From: Candidatus Shapirobacteria bacterium
GTDB lineage: Bacteria; Patescibacteriota; Microgenomatia; VGLL01
Assembly (NCBI GenBank): GCA_016866735.1
Contig: VGLL01000049.1
Coordinates: 1-7,232, forward strand
Direction of reading: 5' to 3'
Length of the DNA: 7,232 nucleotides
Shown here: positions 1-4,875 of the stretch, piece by piece
How the letters are laid out: the number at the start of each line of letters is the position of its first letter
How positions within the stretch are numbered: position 1 is the stretch's first letter
Made by a program: the position numbers and the translations under genes
The notes under the pieces: generated by a model
Told to the model about the DNA's origin: nothing
Seen by the model: only the letters and a program-made list of their open reading frames with translations
Database searches by the model: none

Positions 1-208
1 TGGTCCTGGGTGCCAGACTGAAGTAGGCCGGAGAAAGAGTGATCGTGGGAGTAGGGTTAGTTCCCAAAGGAAATCTTGAAGTAGGCGCGCTTACCTTGGG
101 GGAAGGAGCTGGTTTCTTGCCGGTAGCCAGCGTGAGCCCGACGCCAAGGAGAACGGCCAAAAGAACAATAAGAATCGCAATTCTTTGTTGGCCCCCAACC
201 TTTTCCAT
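1..208 (-). CDS. N-terminal part of a membrane-anchored or secreted protein (partial)
   Basis: Reading the minus strand from the ATG at 208-206 gives 69 open codons that run off the left edge. The start is MEKVGGQQR, followed by a strongly hydrophobic stretch at about residues 10-28 (IAILIVLLAVLLGVGLTLA). After it come a KK pair and a Pro/Ser/Thr-rich segment ending near the edge in TPTITLSPAYFSLAP. This is the layout of a signal peptide or single N-terminal membrane anchor with an extracellular linker. There is no lipobox cysteine after the hydrophobic stretch. The start lies 35 bases beyond the uvrD stop on the same strand, so the two are probably co-transcribed, although no clear Shine-Dalgarno sequence is visible. 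The linker suggests an extracellular domain further on, but that part is outside the window, so no function is assigned. Confidence 0.7.
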   Translation of the reverse strand, partial: MEKVGGQQRIAILIVLLAVLLGVGLTLATGKKPAPSPKVSAPTSRFPLGTNPTPTITLSPAYFSLAPRT

Positions 209-243
209 ACCGAAATCAGCTTAGCAGGATTTAAGAACTCGTG

Positions 244-2133
244 TCAAGAGCCGAATTCGAGAAGCTCCTCCGGAATTTCGCCGATGAACCTCGAAACCAT
301 GCTAGCCGATCTTTGGCCAAAATAAAGGCGGCGGCGGGTAAAACTTAAGTGCAGTTTTTCTTTGGCGCGGGTAATGCCGACGTAAAAAAGTCGCCTTTCT
401 TCCTCGAGCTCCGGAATGCTTAAGAGACTGCGGGAGTGGGGAAGCAGGCCTTCTTCGAGGCCAACAATGAAAACTACGGGGAATTCTAAGCCCTTAGCGG
501 CGTGGAGGGTCATGAGAGTAACGGCATTGTTGGATTGTTGAGAACGATTAGAAGGCAGGTATTCGCGCTGGATTAGGGCCACATTTTCCAGAAATTCATT
601 GAGGTCGGGGAATTGTGCTGCGACCGAGCGCAGTTCCTTAATGTTTTCTAGCCTGGCAAAGTCCTCTTCGTTTTTCGGATCATAGATTTCCAAATAATCG
701 GTTCCTCGCAAAACCCTATCTAAGATTTCCGTGGTACTCCAATGATTTATATTATTGGAGTGTCGGGGCGAAAACTCTAAAAATTTTTGTAGTCGCCCTT
801 TTCCTAGTTTCTCGATCCGCTTATAGGAGACTAGGTCTTTGGGGTTGGCAAGGAGTCGAAGATAAGCGATAACATCCTTAATTTCTTTCCTCTCGTAGAA
901 GCGGACGCCGCCGACTATTATATAAGGTATGCCTCTCTCAAGAAGGGCCTCCTCAAGACTTCTTGACTGGGCGTTGGTGCGGTAGAGGATGGCGAAGTGC
1001 GAGTATGGGGTATGTGGCATAGAGTATAGAGTATTAATTATTTCCACAATTGATTCTGCCTCTTCGCGCTCGCTGCCAGCCTCGATTAGCTTGACGAGTT
1101 CGCCCTCCTTGTTTTTCGTCCAGATTTTTAAAATGGGGTGGCTGCGGTTATGGGAAATGACGGAGTAGGCAGCGGCGAGAATCTTTCTGGTAGAACGGTA
1201 ATTTTGTTCAAGGTTAATGGTGGCCAGCCCTGAAAAATCGGTTTTTAATCTTAAGACATTGGTAAAATCGGCGCCCCGGAAGCTATAGATCGACTGGCTG
1301 CAATCGGCCACGACCGTTAAATTTTGCTCTTGGCCGACAAGCAGCTTCGTCAGCTCGTATTGGGCATGGTTAGTATCGTGATACTCATCTACTAAGATAT
1401 ACTTGTATATATTACGATACTTTTCTAATATATCTGGATTATTTTTAAATAGCCCGACTGTCTCTGTAAGTAGGTCGTCAAAATCGAGAGCGACGGCTTC
1501 CTTCAGATTTTTTTGGTAGGCCGAATAGATGAGCGCCACTACTTCTTGCCAACGGCCTCGGGCAATTTCGGGATAGTTTTTTGGGCCAATAAGCTCGTTT
1601 TTAGCGCCGGAAATGGTCGCCAAAACCGAGCCGGGATTAAAATCCTTAGGGGAGAGACCGAGTTTTTTGAGGACTTCCCGAATGGCGTCTTTAGAATCGC
1701 CCTCGTCATAAATTAAAAAATTTGGGGGCCAACCCAGCCTGTGTCCTTCCCGCCGCAAAACCCTGGCGCAGAAAGAATGGAAAGTGCCGGCGAAGGGGAG
1801 GGTATTGGGTATGTGGTATGTGCCGCCTTTGGCGAGCCTCGCCTTCGGCGGGGTATTTAGTATTCGAGGGGATTTATGTTCCATGTTCCCTGTTCCATGT
1901 TCCATGAGAGCGCGGATGCGCGATTTCATTTCGTCCGCCGCCTTATTGGTAAAAGTCAGAAGAAGGACATTCTCCGCCGGCACGCCTTTTTCTAAAATGA
2001 GATAAGCGGCGCGGTAGGTGAGAGCGCGCGTTTTGCCAGAGCCCGGCCCCGCCAAAATCAAAAGCGGCCCGCCTCCGTAGGTCACCGCCCGTTGTTGTTC
2101 CGGATTAAGATCAGAAAGTAACTGGTTATCCAT
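244..2133 (-). CDS. uvrD: UvrD/PcrA-like superfamily 1 DNA helicase
   Basis: ATP-dependent 3'-5' DNA helicase of the UvrD/Rep/PcrA family, acting in repair and replication restart in the cytoplasm. All family motifs are present: Q motif LNPEQQRAV (9-17), Walker A AGPGSGKT (28-35), motif Ia LLLTFTNKAADEM (57-69), Ib GTFHSFCARVL (116-126), motif II VDEYHDT (248-254), motif III QSIYSFRGAD (280-289), motif IV EQNYRSTRKIL (309-319), a 2A-domain segment ILYRTNAQSRSLEE (382-395), motif V LMTLHAAKGLEFPVVF (540-555) and motif VI ERRLFYVGITRAKEKL (579-594). At 629 residues it is shorter than the usual 700 or so, and it lacks a long C-terminal tail. Motif II has His where the family usually has Gln (DEYQDT). 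Two in-frame, repeat-like insertions sit at about residues 77-113 and 367-379, both between motifs. The ATG directly precedes the Q-motif region. No Shine-Dalgarno sequence is seen, but a promoter candidate lies upstream. UvrD, PcrA and Rep cannot be told apart here. Confidence 0.95.
   Translation of the reverse strand: MDNQLLSDLNPEQQRAVTYGGGPLLILAGPGSGKTRALTYRAAYLILEKGVPAENVLLLTFTNKAADEMKSRIRALMEHGTGNMEHKSPRILNTPPKARLAKGGTYHIPNTLPFAGTFHSFCARVLRREGHRLGWPPNFLIYDEGDSKDAIREVLKKLGLSPKDFNPGSVLATISGAKNELIGPKNYPEIARGRWQEVVALIYSAYQKNLKEAVALDFDDLLTETVGLFKNNPDILEKYRNIYKYILVDEYHDTNHAQYELTKLLVGQEQNLTVVADCSQSIYSFRGADFTNVLRLKTDFSGLATINLEQNYRSTRKILAAAYSVISHNRSHPILKIWTKNKEGELVKLIEAGSEREEAESIVEIINTLYSMPHTPYSHFAILYRTNAQSRSLEEALLERGIPYIIVGGVRFYERKEIKDVIAYLRLLANPKDLVSYKRIEKLGKGRLQKFLEFSPRHSNNINHWSTTEILDRVLRGTDYLEIYDPKNEEDFARLENIKELRSVAAQFPDLNEFLENVALIQREYLPSNRSQQSNNAVTLMTLHAAKGLEFPVVFIVGLEEGLLPHSRSLLSIPELEEERRLFYVGITRAKEKLHLSFTRRRLYFGQRSASMVSRFIGEIPEELLEFGS
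997..1035 (-). repeat. Short repeat-like in-frame insertion in uvrD (second)
   Basis: This segment encodes residues 367-379, NTLYSMPHTPYSH, between the end of the 1A/1B core region and the conserved FAILYRTNAQSR strand. On the minus strand it reads as near-tandem units of TACTCTA followed by CCACATACCCCATAC. The same ACATACC word recurs in the larger insertion at 1795-1905. The composition is unlike the surrounding helicase sequence and looks like intergenic short repeats that have stayed in frame. That it is an insertion is inferred from knowledge of the family, not from an alignment. Confidence 0.5.
1795..1905 (-). repeat. Composite repeat inserted in frame in uvrD: 7-bp tandem repeat plus palindrome
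   Basis: This covers residues about 77-113, between motif Ia and motif Ib, where the family has only a short linker. Three pieces are visible. Four tandem 7-bp units TGTTCCA (one is TGTTCCC) lie at 1877-1904; three units make seven codons and give MEHGTGNMEH on the minus strand. A palindrome at 1823-1851 has CCGCC and GGCGG outer arms around GGCGAG-C-CTCGCC, and is translated as PPKARLAKGG. CACATACC-type units lie at 1799-1822. The total is a multiple of three without a stop, so the helicase frame is preserved. This resembles the way palindromic elements are tolerated inside proteins in Rickettsia. Confidence 0.65.
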
Positions 2134-2140
2134 GGGTCGC

Positions 2141-2270
2141 CCAACGAAATTTTGCTATCGGCTTCAGTTTCTCTCGCCCCTCGACTTCGCTCGGGGCAAG
2201 CCTTATTATAGCAGGAGAGTTTATCCCGAGTTAATCGAGGGACAAAATGAAGCCTCACAAAATTTGTTGG
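2141..2270. repeat. Imperfect long inverted repeat between uvrD and the plus-strand block
   Basis: The left arm runs from 2141 to 2196 and the right arm from 2225 to 2270. Matching pieces, outside to inside, are CCAACGAAATTTTG (2141-2154) with CAAAATTTGTTGG (2258-2270), GGCTTCA (2160-2166) with TGAAGCC (2248-2254), and CCCCTCGA...CTCGGGG (2177-2196) with CCCGAG...TCGAGGG (2225-2241). The 28-base centre carries the TATAAT-like sequence used as the uvrD -10. The CCCGAG/TCGAGGG core resembles dispersed palindromes common in candidate-phylum genomes and produces spurious short ORFs on both strands. The gene-free stretch 2134-2310 holds nothing else that I can support. Confidence 0.7.
2205..2234 (-). 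promoter_or_regulatory. Candidate sigma70 promoter for uvrD
   Basis: On the minus strand a perfect -10 TATAAT (2210-2205) follows TTAACT (2234-2229) after an 18-base spacer. Transcription would begin near 2198 and leave a leader of about 65 bases that includes the GC-rich arm of the inverted repeat. The -10 is perfect, but the -35 matches TTGACA at only four of six positions. The whole promoter lies in the spacer and right arm of the 2141-2270 repeat. Confidence 0.45.
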
Positions 2271-2310
2271 TCTTCCCTTTGGCACCAGAATTTGCAAAGT
2301 TTTTGGGGCT

Positions 2311-2526
2311 GTGAGAAAATGGTTTTATGGTGAGGGAGTACCTCCGTTTCCATTTTATCGAAGCGCCGAAGAGAATCACGCGCCATTACAGTTGAAGCTT
2401 GAACTCCGACGGGCACTGTTGGGGTTTGCACATGGGTTGGAACATAACGGCCATGCGGAGGCACTTACTTCTTTATATTCAAGACTTGCATTTGGGGCGG
2501 GGAAAGAACCGAAAGGATCTTCATGA
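2311..2526 (+). CDS. Small protein of unknown function, PKGSS-tail family (first paralogue)
   Basis: A 71-residue ORF with a GTG start. I do not recognise the family. Its C-terminal half aligns with the 81-residue protein at 3414-3659: FAHGL, then ALTSLYSRLAFGAGKEPKGSS here against FARAI, then TLGVLYTKLALAAGKAPKGSS there. The aligned stretches share an LY-(S/T)-(R/K)-LA core. The N-terminal half matches weakly (PPFPFYRSAEEN against FPKFDFSEKN) and is shorter. The body has diverged at DNA level, but the 3' end and about 33 bases beyond the stop are almost identical between the copies. No convincing promoter or Shine-Dalgarno sequence lies upstream, so this may be a 5'-truncated or decaying copy. 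Its stop TGA overlaps the ATG of a ten-codon ORF. Confidence 0.5.
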   Translation: MRKWFYGEGVPPFPFYRSAEENHAPLQLKLELRRALLGFAHGLEHNGHAEALTSLYSRLAFGAGKEPKGSS

Positions 2527-2559
2527 ACGAGTTGACTGATATTCTGTTATTGTAAAAAT
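2500..2559 (+). repeat. 60-bp direct repeat, copy 1
   Basis: It matches 3633-3692 at 58 of 60 positions; the mismatches are at 2507 and 2527. It covers the last codons of the 71-residue ORF (GKEPKGSS), the Shine-Dalgarno-like AAAGGA at 2512-2517, the ATGA overlap at 2523-2526, a ten-codon ORF, and TAAAAAT. Identity continues past the stop codon, so it is not explained by conservation of the upstream protein alone. Confidence 0.9.
2523..2555 (+). CDS. Ten-codon ORF MNELTDILLL, coupled to the preceding gene (copy 1)
   Basis: The ATG overlaps the TGA of the 71-residue ORF (ATGA). AAAGGA lies five bases upstream, which is ideal ribosome-binding spacing, so terminating ribosomes could restart here. 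The peptide ends TDILLL before TAA. The second copy encodes MSELTDILLL. In this copy no gene follows immediately; the next feature is the promoter at 2579-2607. It may be a coupling or leader ORF rather than a functional peptide. Confidence 0.35.
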   Translation: MNELTDILLL

Positions 2560-2578
2560 CGGAAATAGCCCCATGGAT

Positions 2579-2607
2579 TTGACTTGCTTGTATTATCATG
2601 ATATAAT
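2579..2607 (+). promoter_or_regulatory. Sigma70-type promoter for the 2657-4791 unit
   Basis: TTGACT (2579-2584), a 17-base spacer and a perfect TATAAT (2602-2607). Transcription is expected to start near 2614, about 43 bases before the ATG at 2657. The 10-bp perfect palindrome AGTTTAAACT (2616-2625) sits right at the start of the transcript and could be an operator. Confidence 0.8.
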
Positions 2608-2656
2608 TCGCCCGTAGTTTAAACTGTGGGATAAATATATATATCAAGAAAAGAAG

Positions 2657-3430
2657 ATGACAGGACAAAGATCGCCAGAAAACGCAGAGGGTTTACCAAC
2701 CAAAGAGGAATTGTGCGCGCGAATTAAACAGAATGTAGCGATGGAGGCAAAAGCCTGGGAGGACTACGGTCATATTTTGTTGGGGTATGCTGTGGCCGCC
2801 AAGGCAATTTGGGGAGACAAGCCTCCCCGGGACGGGGCATTGGATGTATTTGTGAGTATGGTTAGAAAGGAGCAAGCCTCTCCCGCCCAAGTTATGGAGA
2901 AAACTAGAGTGGCTACAGAGGGAGACCTGAGGAGACTTTTAGATGATTACGGGATGGCAGGCGTTTTAGATTTACTATCTCAAGAGTTTAAACTTGACTG
3001 GCAAGAATTGGGTAGGGAGGTAATGGAAGGACCCAGATGGGTTAGCGAAGAGCCACTTTCTACGGTTTCATTAGATGGTTGGCTTGGTACTATGGTAATG
3101 AGACACAGCTTGCATGGAAAGGGAAAGGCCCTTGACACATATACAAGTCCGACTGGGGAAGTAAGATATTTTGATTGGAAAAAGATAAGGGAAAGCTATA
3201 GAAAAGAGCAGCCGGGTCTTTCTGCCTTGTTTCTAAAAGAGAGACTAGTAGAACAAAGAAATCACGCCGTTGAAAAAATAAGGGAGAAATTGAGAGATAT
3301 ACAAACATACCCAGCTCGTAGGGACACGGAGGGTGTATATGCTTTGTATTATGCCTCTGAATACCTAAGCAGACGACGTCTATTGCAAGAACTTTCTACC
3401 AGGCACAGCGAAGTTGAGGGTGGCTCTTAA
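2657..3430 (+). CDS. Hypothetical protein, 257 residues
   Basis: I do not recognise this family. The protein is soluble, largely helical by composition and rich in charged residues, with no signal peptide or membrane segment. Visible landmarks are an N-terminal segment starting near residue 15 (TKEELCARIKQNVAMEAKAW), a middle region with DDYGMAGVLDLLSQEF (about 94-109), a short polar turn TSPTGEVRYFDW (about 164-175), and a basic C-terminal helical part with KERLVEQRNHAVEKIREKL. The ATG at 2657 follows a purine-rich stretch (AAGAAAAGAAG) that is a poor, very close Shine-Dalgarno sequence. It is the first gene after a strong promoter. Its last 17 bases overlap the possible TTG start of the next ORF, so it probably belongs to the same operon. 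No catalytic motif was found. Confidence 0.8.
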   Translation: MTGQRSPENAEGLPTKEELCARIKQNVAMEAKAWEDYGHILLGYAVAAKAIWGDKPPRDGALDVFVSMVRKEQASPAQVMEKTRVATEGDLRRLLDDYGMAGVLDLLSQEFKLDWQELGREVMEGPRWVSEEPLSTVSLDGWLGTMVMRHSLHGKGKALDTYTSPTGEVRYFDWKKIRESYRKEQPGLSALFLKERLVEQRNHAVEKIREKLRDIQTYPARRDTEGVYALYYASEYLSRRRLLQELSTRHSEVEGGS

Positions 3431-3659
3431 AATCAAAAAGCTGAAGTTTCGCGGTCTCTTTCCTAAATTTGACTTCAGCGAGAAAAATACTAAAGCAACA
3501 GCGCTTTTCCTGTTAGAGAGAAAGAGAGTGAAAGAGGTAACGGTGAGGAAAATACTAGAATTTGCAAGGGCAATCCCAGGTTCTCTAGACAACACACTCG
3601 GTGTGTTGTATACGAAGCTTGCATTAGCGGCCGGGAAAGCACCGAAAGGATCTTCATGA
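3414..3659 (+). CDS. Small basic protein of unknown function, PKGSS-tail family (second paralogue)
   Basis: An 81-residue ORF from TTG at 3414, or 79 residues from the in-frame GTG at 3420. Both starts overlap the end of the 257-residue gene, which points to translational coupling. The N-terminus is very basic (KIKKLKFRG), followed by FPKFDFSEKN, a helix-like ATALFLLERKRVKEV, and the family C-terminus FARAIPGSLDNTLGVLYTKL and PKGSS. The same C-terminal motif occurs in the 71-residue ORF at 2311-2526. A small basic protein could bind nucleic acid, but no known fold is recognisable. It ends in TGA overlapping an ATG, and its reading frame is the same as that of the 129-residue gene at 3693, with two TGA codons between them. 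Confidence 0.65.
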   Translation: MRVALKIKKLKFRGLFPKFDFSEKNTKATALFLLERKRVKEVTVRKILEFARAIPGSLDNTLGVLYTKLALAAGKAPKGSS

Positions 3660-3692
3660 GCGAGTTGACTGATATTCTGTTATTGTAAAAAT
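3633..3692 (+). repeat. 60-bp direct repeat, copy 2
   Basis: Second copy of the 2500-2559 repeat, exactly 1133 bases downstream. It ends directly before the ATG at 3693. It holds AAAGGA (3645-3650), the ATGA overlap (3656-3659) and the ten-codon ORF. The two copies bracket a unit made of a promoter, the 257-residue gene and the 81-residue gene, so recombination between them could delete or duplicate that unit. Confidence 0.9.
3656..3688 (+). CDS. Ten-codon ORF MSELTDILLL, linking two genes (copy 2)
   Basis: The ATG overlaps the TGA of the 81-residue ORF and is preceded by AAAGGA with a five-base spacer. Its TAA (3686-3688) lies four bases before the ATG of the 129-residue gene, which has no Shine-Dalgarno sequence of its own. 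The arrangement therefore reads as a chain of stop/restart coupling: 81-residue gene, mini-ORF, 129-residue gene. The amino-acid sequence is kept in both copies except for residue 2 (Asn or Ser). Whether the peptide itself matters cannot be decided from two copies. Confidence 0.4.
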   Translation: MSELTDILLL

Positions 3693-4082
3693 ATGAAGGA
3701 ATTAAAGGAGCGTCTTGCGTCCCTACAGGAAGGATTGTCCCAGGCAACCGATCCGGTAGAAGTTGCGAAAATTTTGCTTGAAATAGGGGATTCTTGGTTC
3801 CACGATTACGAAGGTCATATGGTAGAGTTCTTAAGGACAAAGGATCGTGGCGAACTAGAAAGGGCCAAAGAGCGTAGTGCTCGGCACAGCAAAGAAATAA
3901 ACCTTGTGGGGAAACGCCTTTTGGAATTATATCCTGACTATGATTCTTTTGACCTTATGATACTTGAATTACTGCTCAGTCGTGGGGAAACACCGGAAAA
4001 TATCGAAGCCGCACGGGTCTTAGGAAAGATGGGGCATCATCTATATGCTTCCAGAGCCAAGGGACCAGGTAGCCAGATATAG
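3693..4082 (+). CDS. Hypothetical protein, 129 residues
   Basis: I do not recognise this family. The protein looks all-helical and soluble: MKELKERLASLQEGLSQ at the N-terminus is amphipathic and could form a short coiled coil. It is followed by DPVEVAKILLEIGDSWFHDY, a charged linker region, and a C-terminal helix pair around LILELLLSRGETPENIEAARVLGK. There are no cysteines and no catalytic-looking motif. The ATG stands four bases after the stop of the ten-codon ORF and lacks a Shine-Dalgarno sequence, so translation probably depends on coupling. It ends in TAG 31 bases before the next gene on the same strand. Confidence 0.75.
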   Translation: MKELKERLASLQEGLSQATDPVEVAKILLEIGDSWFHDYEGHMVEFLRTKDRGELERAKERSARHSKEINLVGKRLLELYPDYDSFDLMILELLLSRGETPENIEAARVLGKMGHHLYASRAKGPGSQI

Positions 4083-4113
4083 TTGCTAGGTTTTCCCCTA
4101 AGAGCTATTAAAA

Positions 4114-4791
4114 ATGAGCGAGCTTGTTGAAAGATTTAAGAAGAGTATGGGGCCTCTTGCAAGAGGAGTAGAGGCCGCGGTTGCATTGAGGTTGGAAGCC
4201 AGAGGGGCGAGGAGGCAGGTTGAAAGGACCTGCCGCCGGCTTATAGCGGAAGCGGGAATGGTCACAAGGGCTGCTCGCTGGGAGATGTGGCAAGATCAAC
4301 TGCGGTGGAGGTTCGCCGAGACGGCAGCCGCGCAAGGTGACGATTCTCTAAGAGCAGGGCTAATAGAGGTTTCTAATGCCCTATCGCGCGTTCTTGACCC
4401 TACAACCGGAGATGAAGTAAGCCGGGGCATTGTTGGCCTGCACGGTTACGCAGGCAGGCAGGTTTTTGCCGAAGTGGCGGCAATGCTGGGGGCAGAGGAA
4501 GTCCCTTTTCCTGTGGCAAGAAAGATGGGATTAGTAGGTATAGCGGGAGAAAAAAGAGCAGTTTTCCCTGGGGTGTTGACAGACGAGGCAGACAGAATTC
4601 AAAACCCAAAAAGCCCTTATTTTAGCGACGGACCGATTACCATCGGGGAGACTCGCTATCAAACTAGAATATATGTGCCCACCCGGCTCGCCGGAACCAT
4701 TATCTTAGAACAAGTTTGTTTGGAAAAAGGTTCGGAAAAGGGGGAAGAAAGAGTAAGAGCGATCTTGATAGTTCACCCCCTAAAACAGTAA
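4114..4791 (+). CDS. Hypothetical protein, 225 residues
   Basis: I do not recognise this family. The N-terminal half is helical and unusually rich in Arg and Ala (residues about 15-75, for example VEAAVALRLEARGARRQVER). The C-terminal half looks mixed alpha/beta, with PFPVARKMGLVGIAGEKRAV, then TDEADRIQNPKSPYF and a strand-rich end (ITIGETRYQTRIYVPTRLAG, RVRAILIVHPL). The protein has a single cysteine in each half, and no signal peptide or membrane span is seen. It begins MSEL, the same first four residues as the ten-codon ORF at 3656, and the bases ATGAGCGAG are identical. It has no clear Shine-Dalgarno sequence and probably belongs to the operon started at 2579. A second promoter follows directly, so it is likely the last gene of that unit. 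Confidence 0.75.
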   Translation: MSELVERFKKSMGPLARGVEAAVALRLEARGARRQVERTCRRLIAEAGMVTRAARWEMWQDQLRWRFAETAAAQGDDSLRAGLIEVSNALSRVLDPTTGDEVSRGIVGLHGYAGRQVFAEVAAMLGAEEVPFPVARKMGLVGIAGEKRAVFPGVLTDEADRIQNPKSPYFSDGPITIGETRYQTRIYVPTRLAGTIILEQVCLEKGSEKGEERVRAILIVHPLKQ

Positions 4792-4800
4792 TTTTCGAAT

Positions 4801-4825
4801 CCCCGACACTCAAGTGAGGCAGGGG
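4801..4825 (+). other. Small interrupted hairpin upstream of the second promoter
   Basis: CCCC (4801-4804) pairs with GGGG (4822-4825), and CAC (4807-4809) with GTG (4814-4816) around a TCAA loop. The two stems are separated by unpaired bases, and there is no T-run after it, so it is not a convincing terminator. It lies between the 225-residue gene and the -35 at 4828 and could be an operator or weak pause site. Confidence 0.25.
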
Positions 4826-4827
4826 TA

Positions 4828-4855
4828 TTGACAAAAAGAAAAAAAGAGTTATACT
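4828..4855 (+). promoter_or_regulatory. Sigma70-type promoter for the 135-residue gene
   Basis: A perfect -35 TTGACA (4828-4833), a 16-base A-rich spacer and TATACT (4850-4855). The transcript would begin near 4862. The TTG of the -35 could be misread as a start codon for a longer, Lys-rich protein, but the promoter and the Shine-Dalgarno-like AAGGGAGA (4865-4872) before the ATG at 4876 argue for the later start. Confidence 0.75.
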
Positions 4856-4875
4856 TCAGCCAAGAAGGGAGAAAT

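Noticed and set aside
1513..2005. Plus-strand ORFs of 60-73 codons inside uvrD
   Set aside because: They are opposite-strand shadows of a helicase with every family motif in place.
2082..2464. Short ORFs on both strands with PERSRG- and PELIEG-like peptides
   Set aside because: They are translations of the palindromic repeat 2141-2270 and lack start signals; this is typical spurious calling.
2508..2559. Integron attC site reading of the direct repeat
   Set aside because: No convincing dyad or GTT/AAC core pairs were found, and no integron integrase is in the window.
2500..3692. Diversity-generating retroelement or CRISPR-like repeat pair
   Set aside because: There are only two copies, differences are not concentrated at adenines, no reverse transcriptase or cas gene is present, and spacing is 1133 bases.
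3657..3692. TGA as a sense codon (code 25) across the genome
   Set aside because: Long frames contain no internal TGA, and UvrD ends at a natural C-terminus with TGA just before another gene start.
3665..3692. TTGACT...TAAAAT promoter inside the direct repeat
   Set aside because: The spacer is only 15 bases for TAAAAA, or 16 for AAAAAT, and the -10 match is poor; the coupling arrangement explains the sequence better.
3490..3840. 116-codon minus-strand ORF
   Set aside because: It lies antisense to two plus-strand ORFs with promoter and coupling signals, and has no recognisable domain or promoter.
4801..4827. Rho-independent terminator after the 225-residue gene
   Set aside because: The stem is interrupted and no T-run follows, so it is listed only as a weak hairpin.
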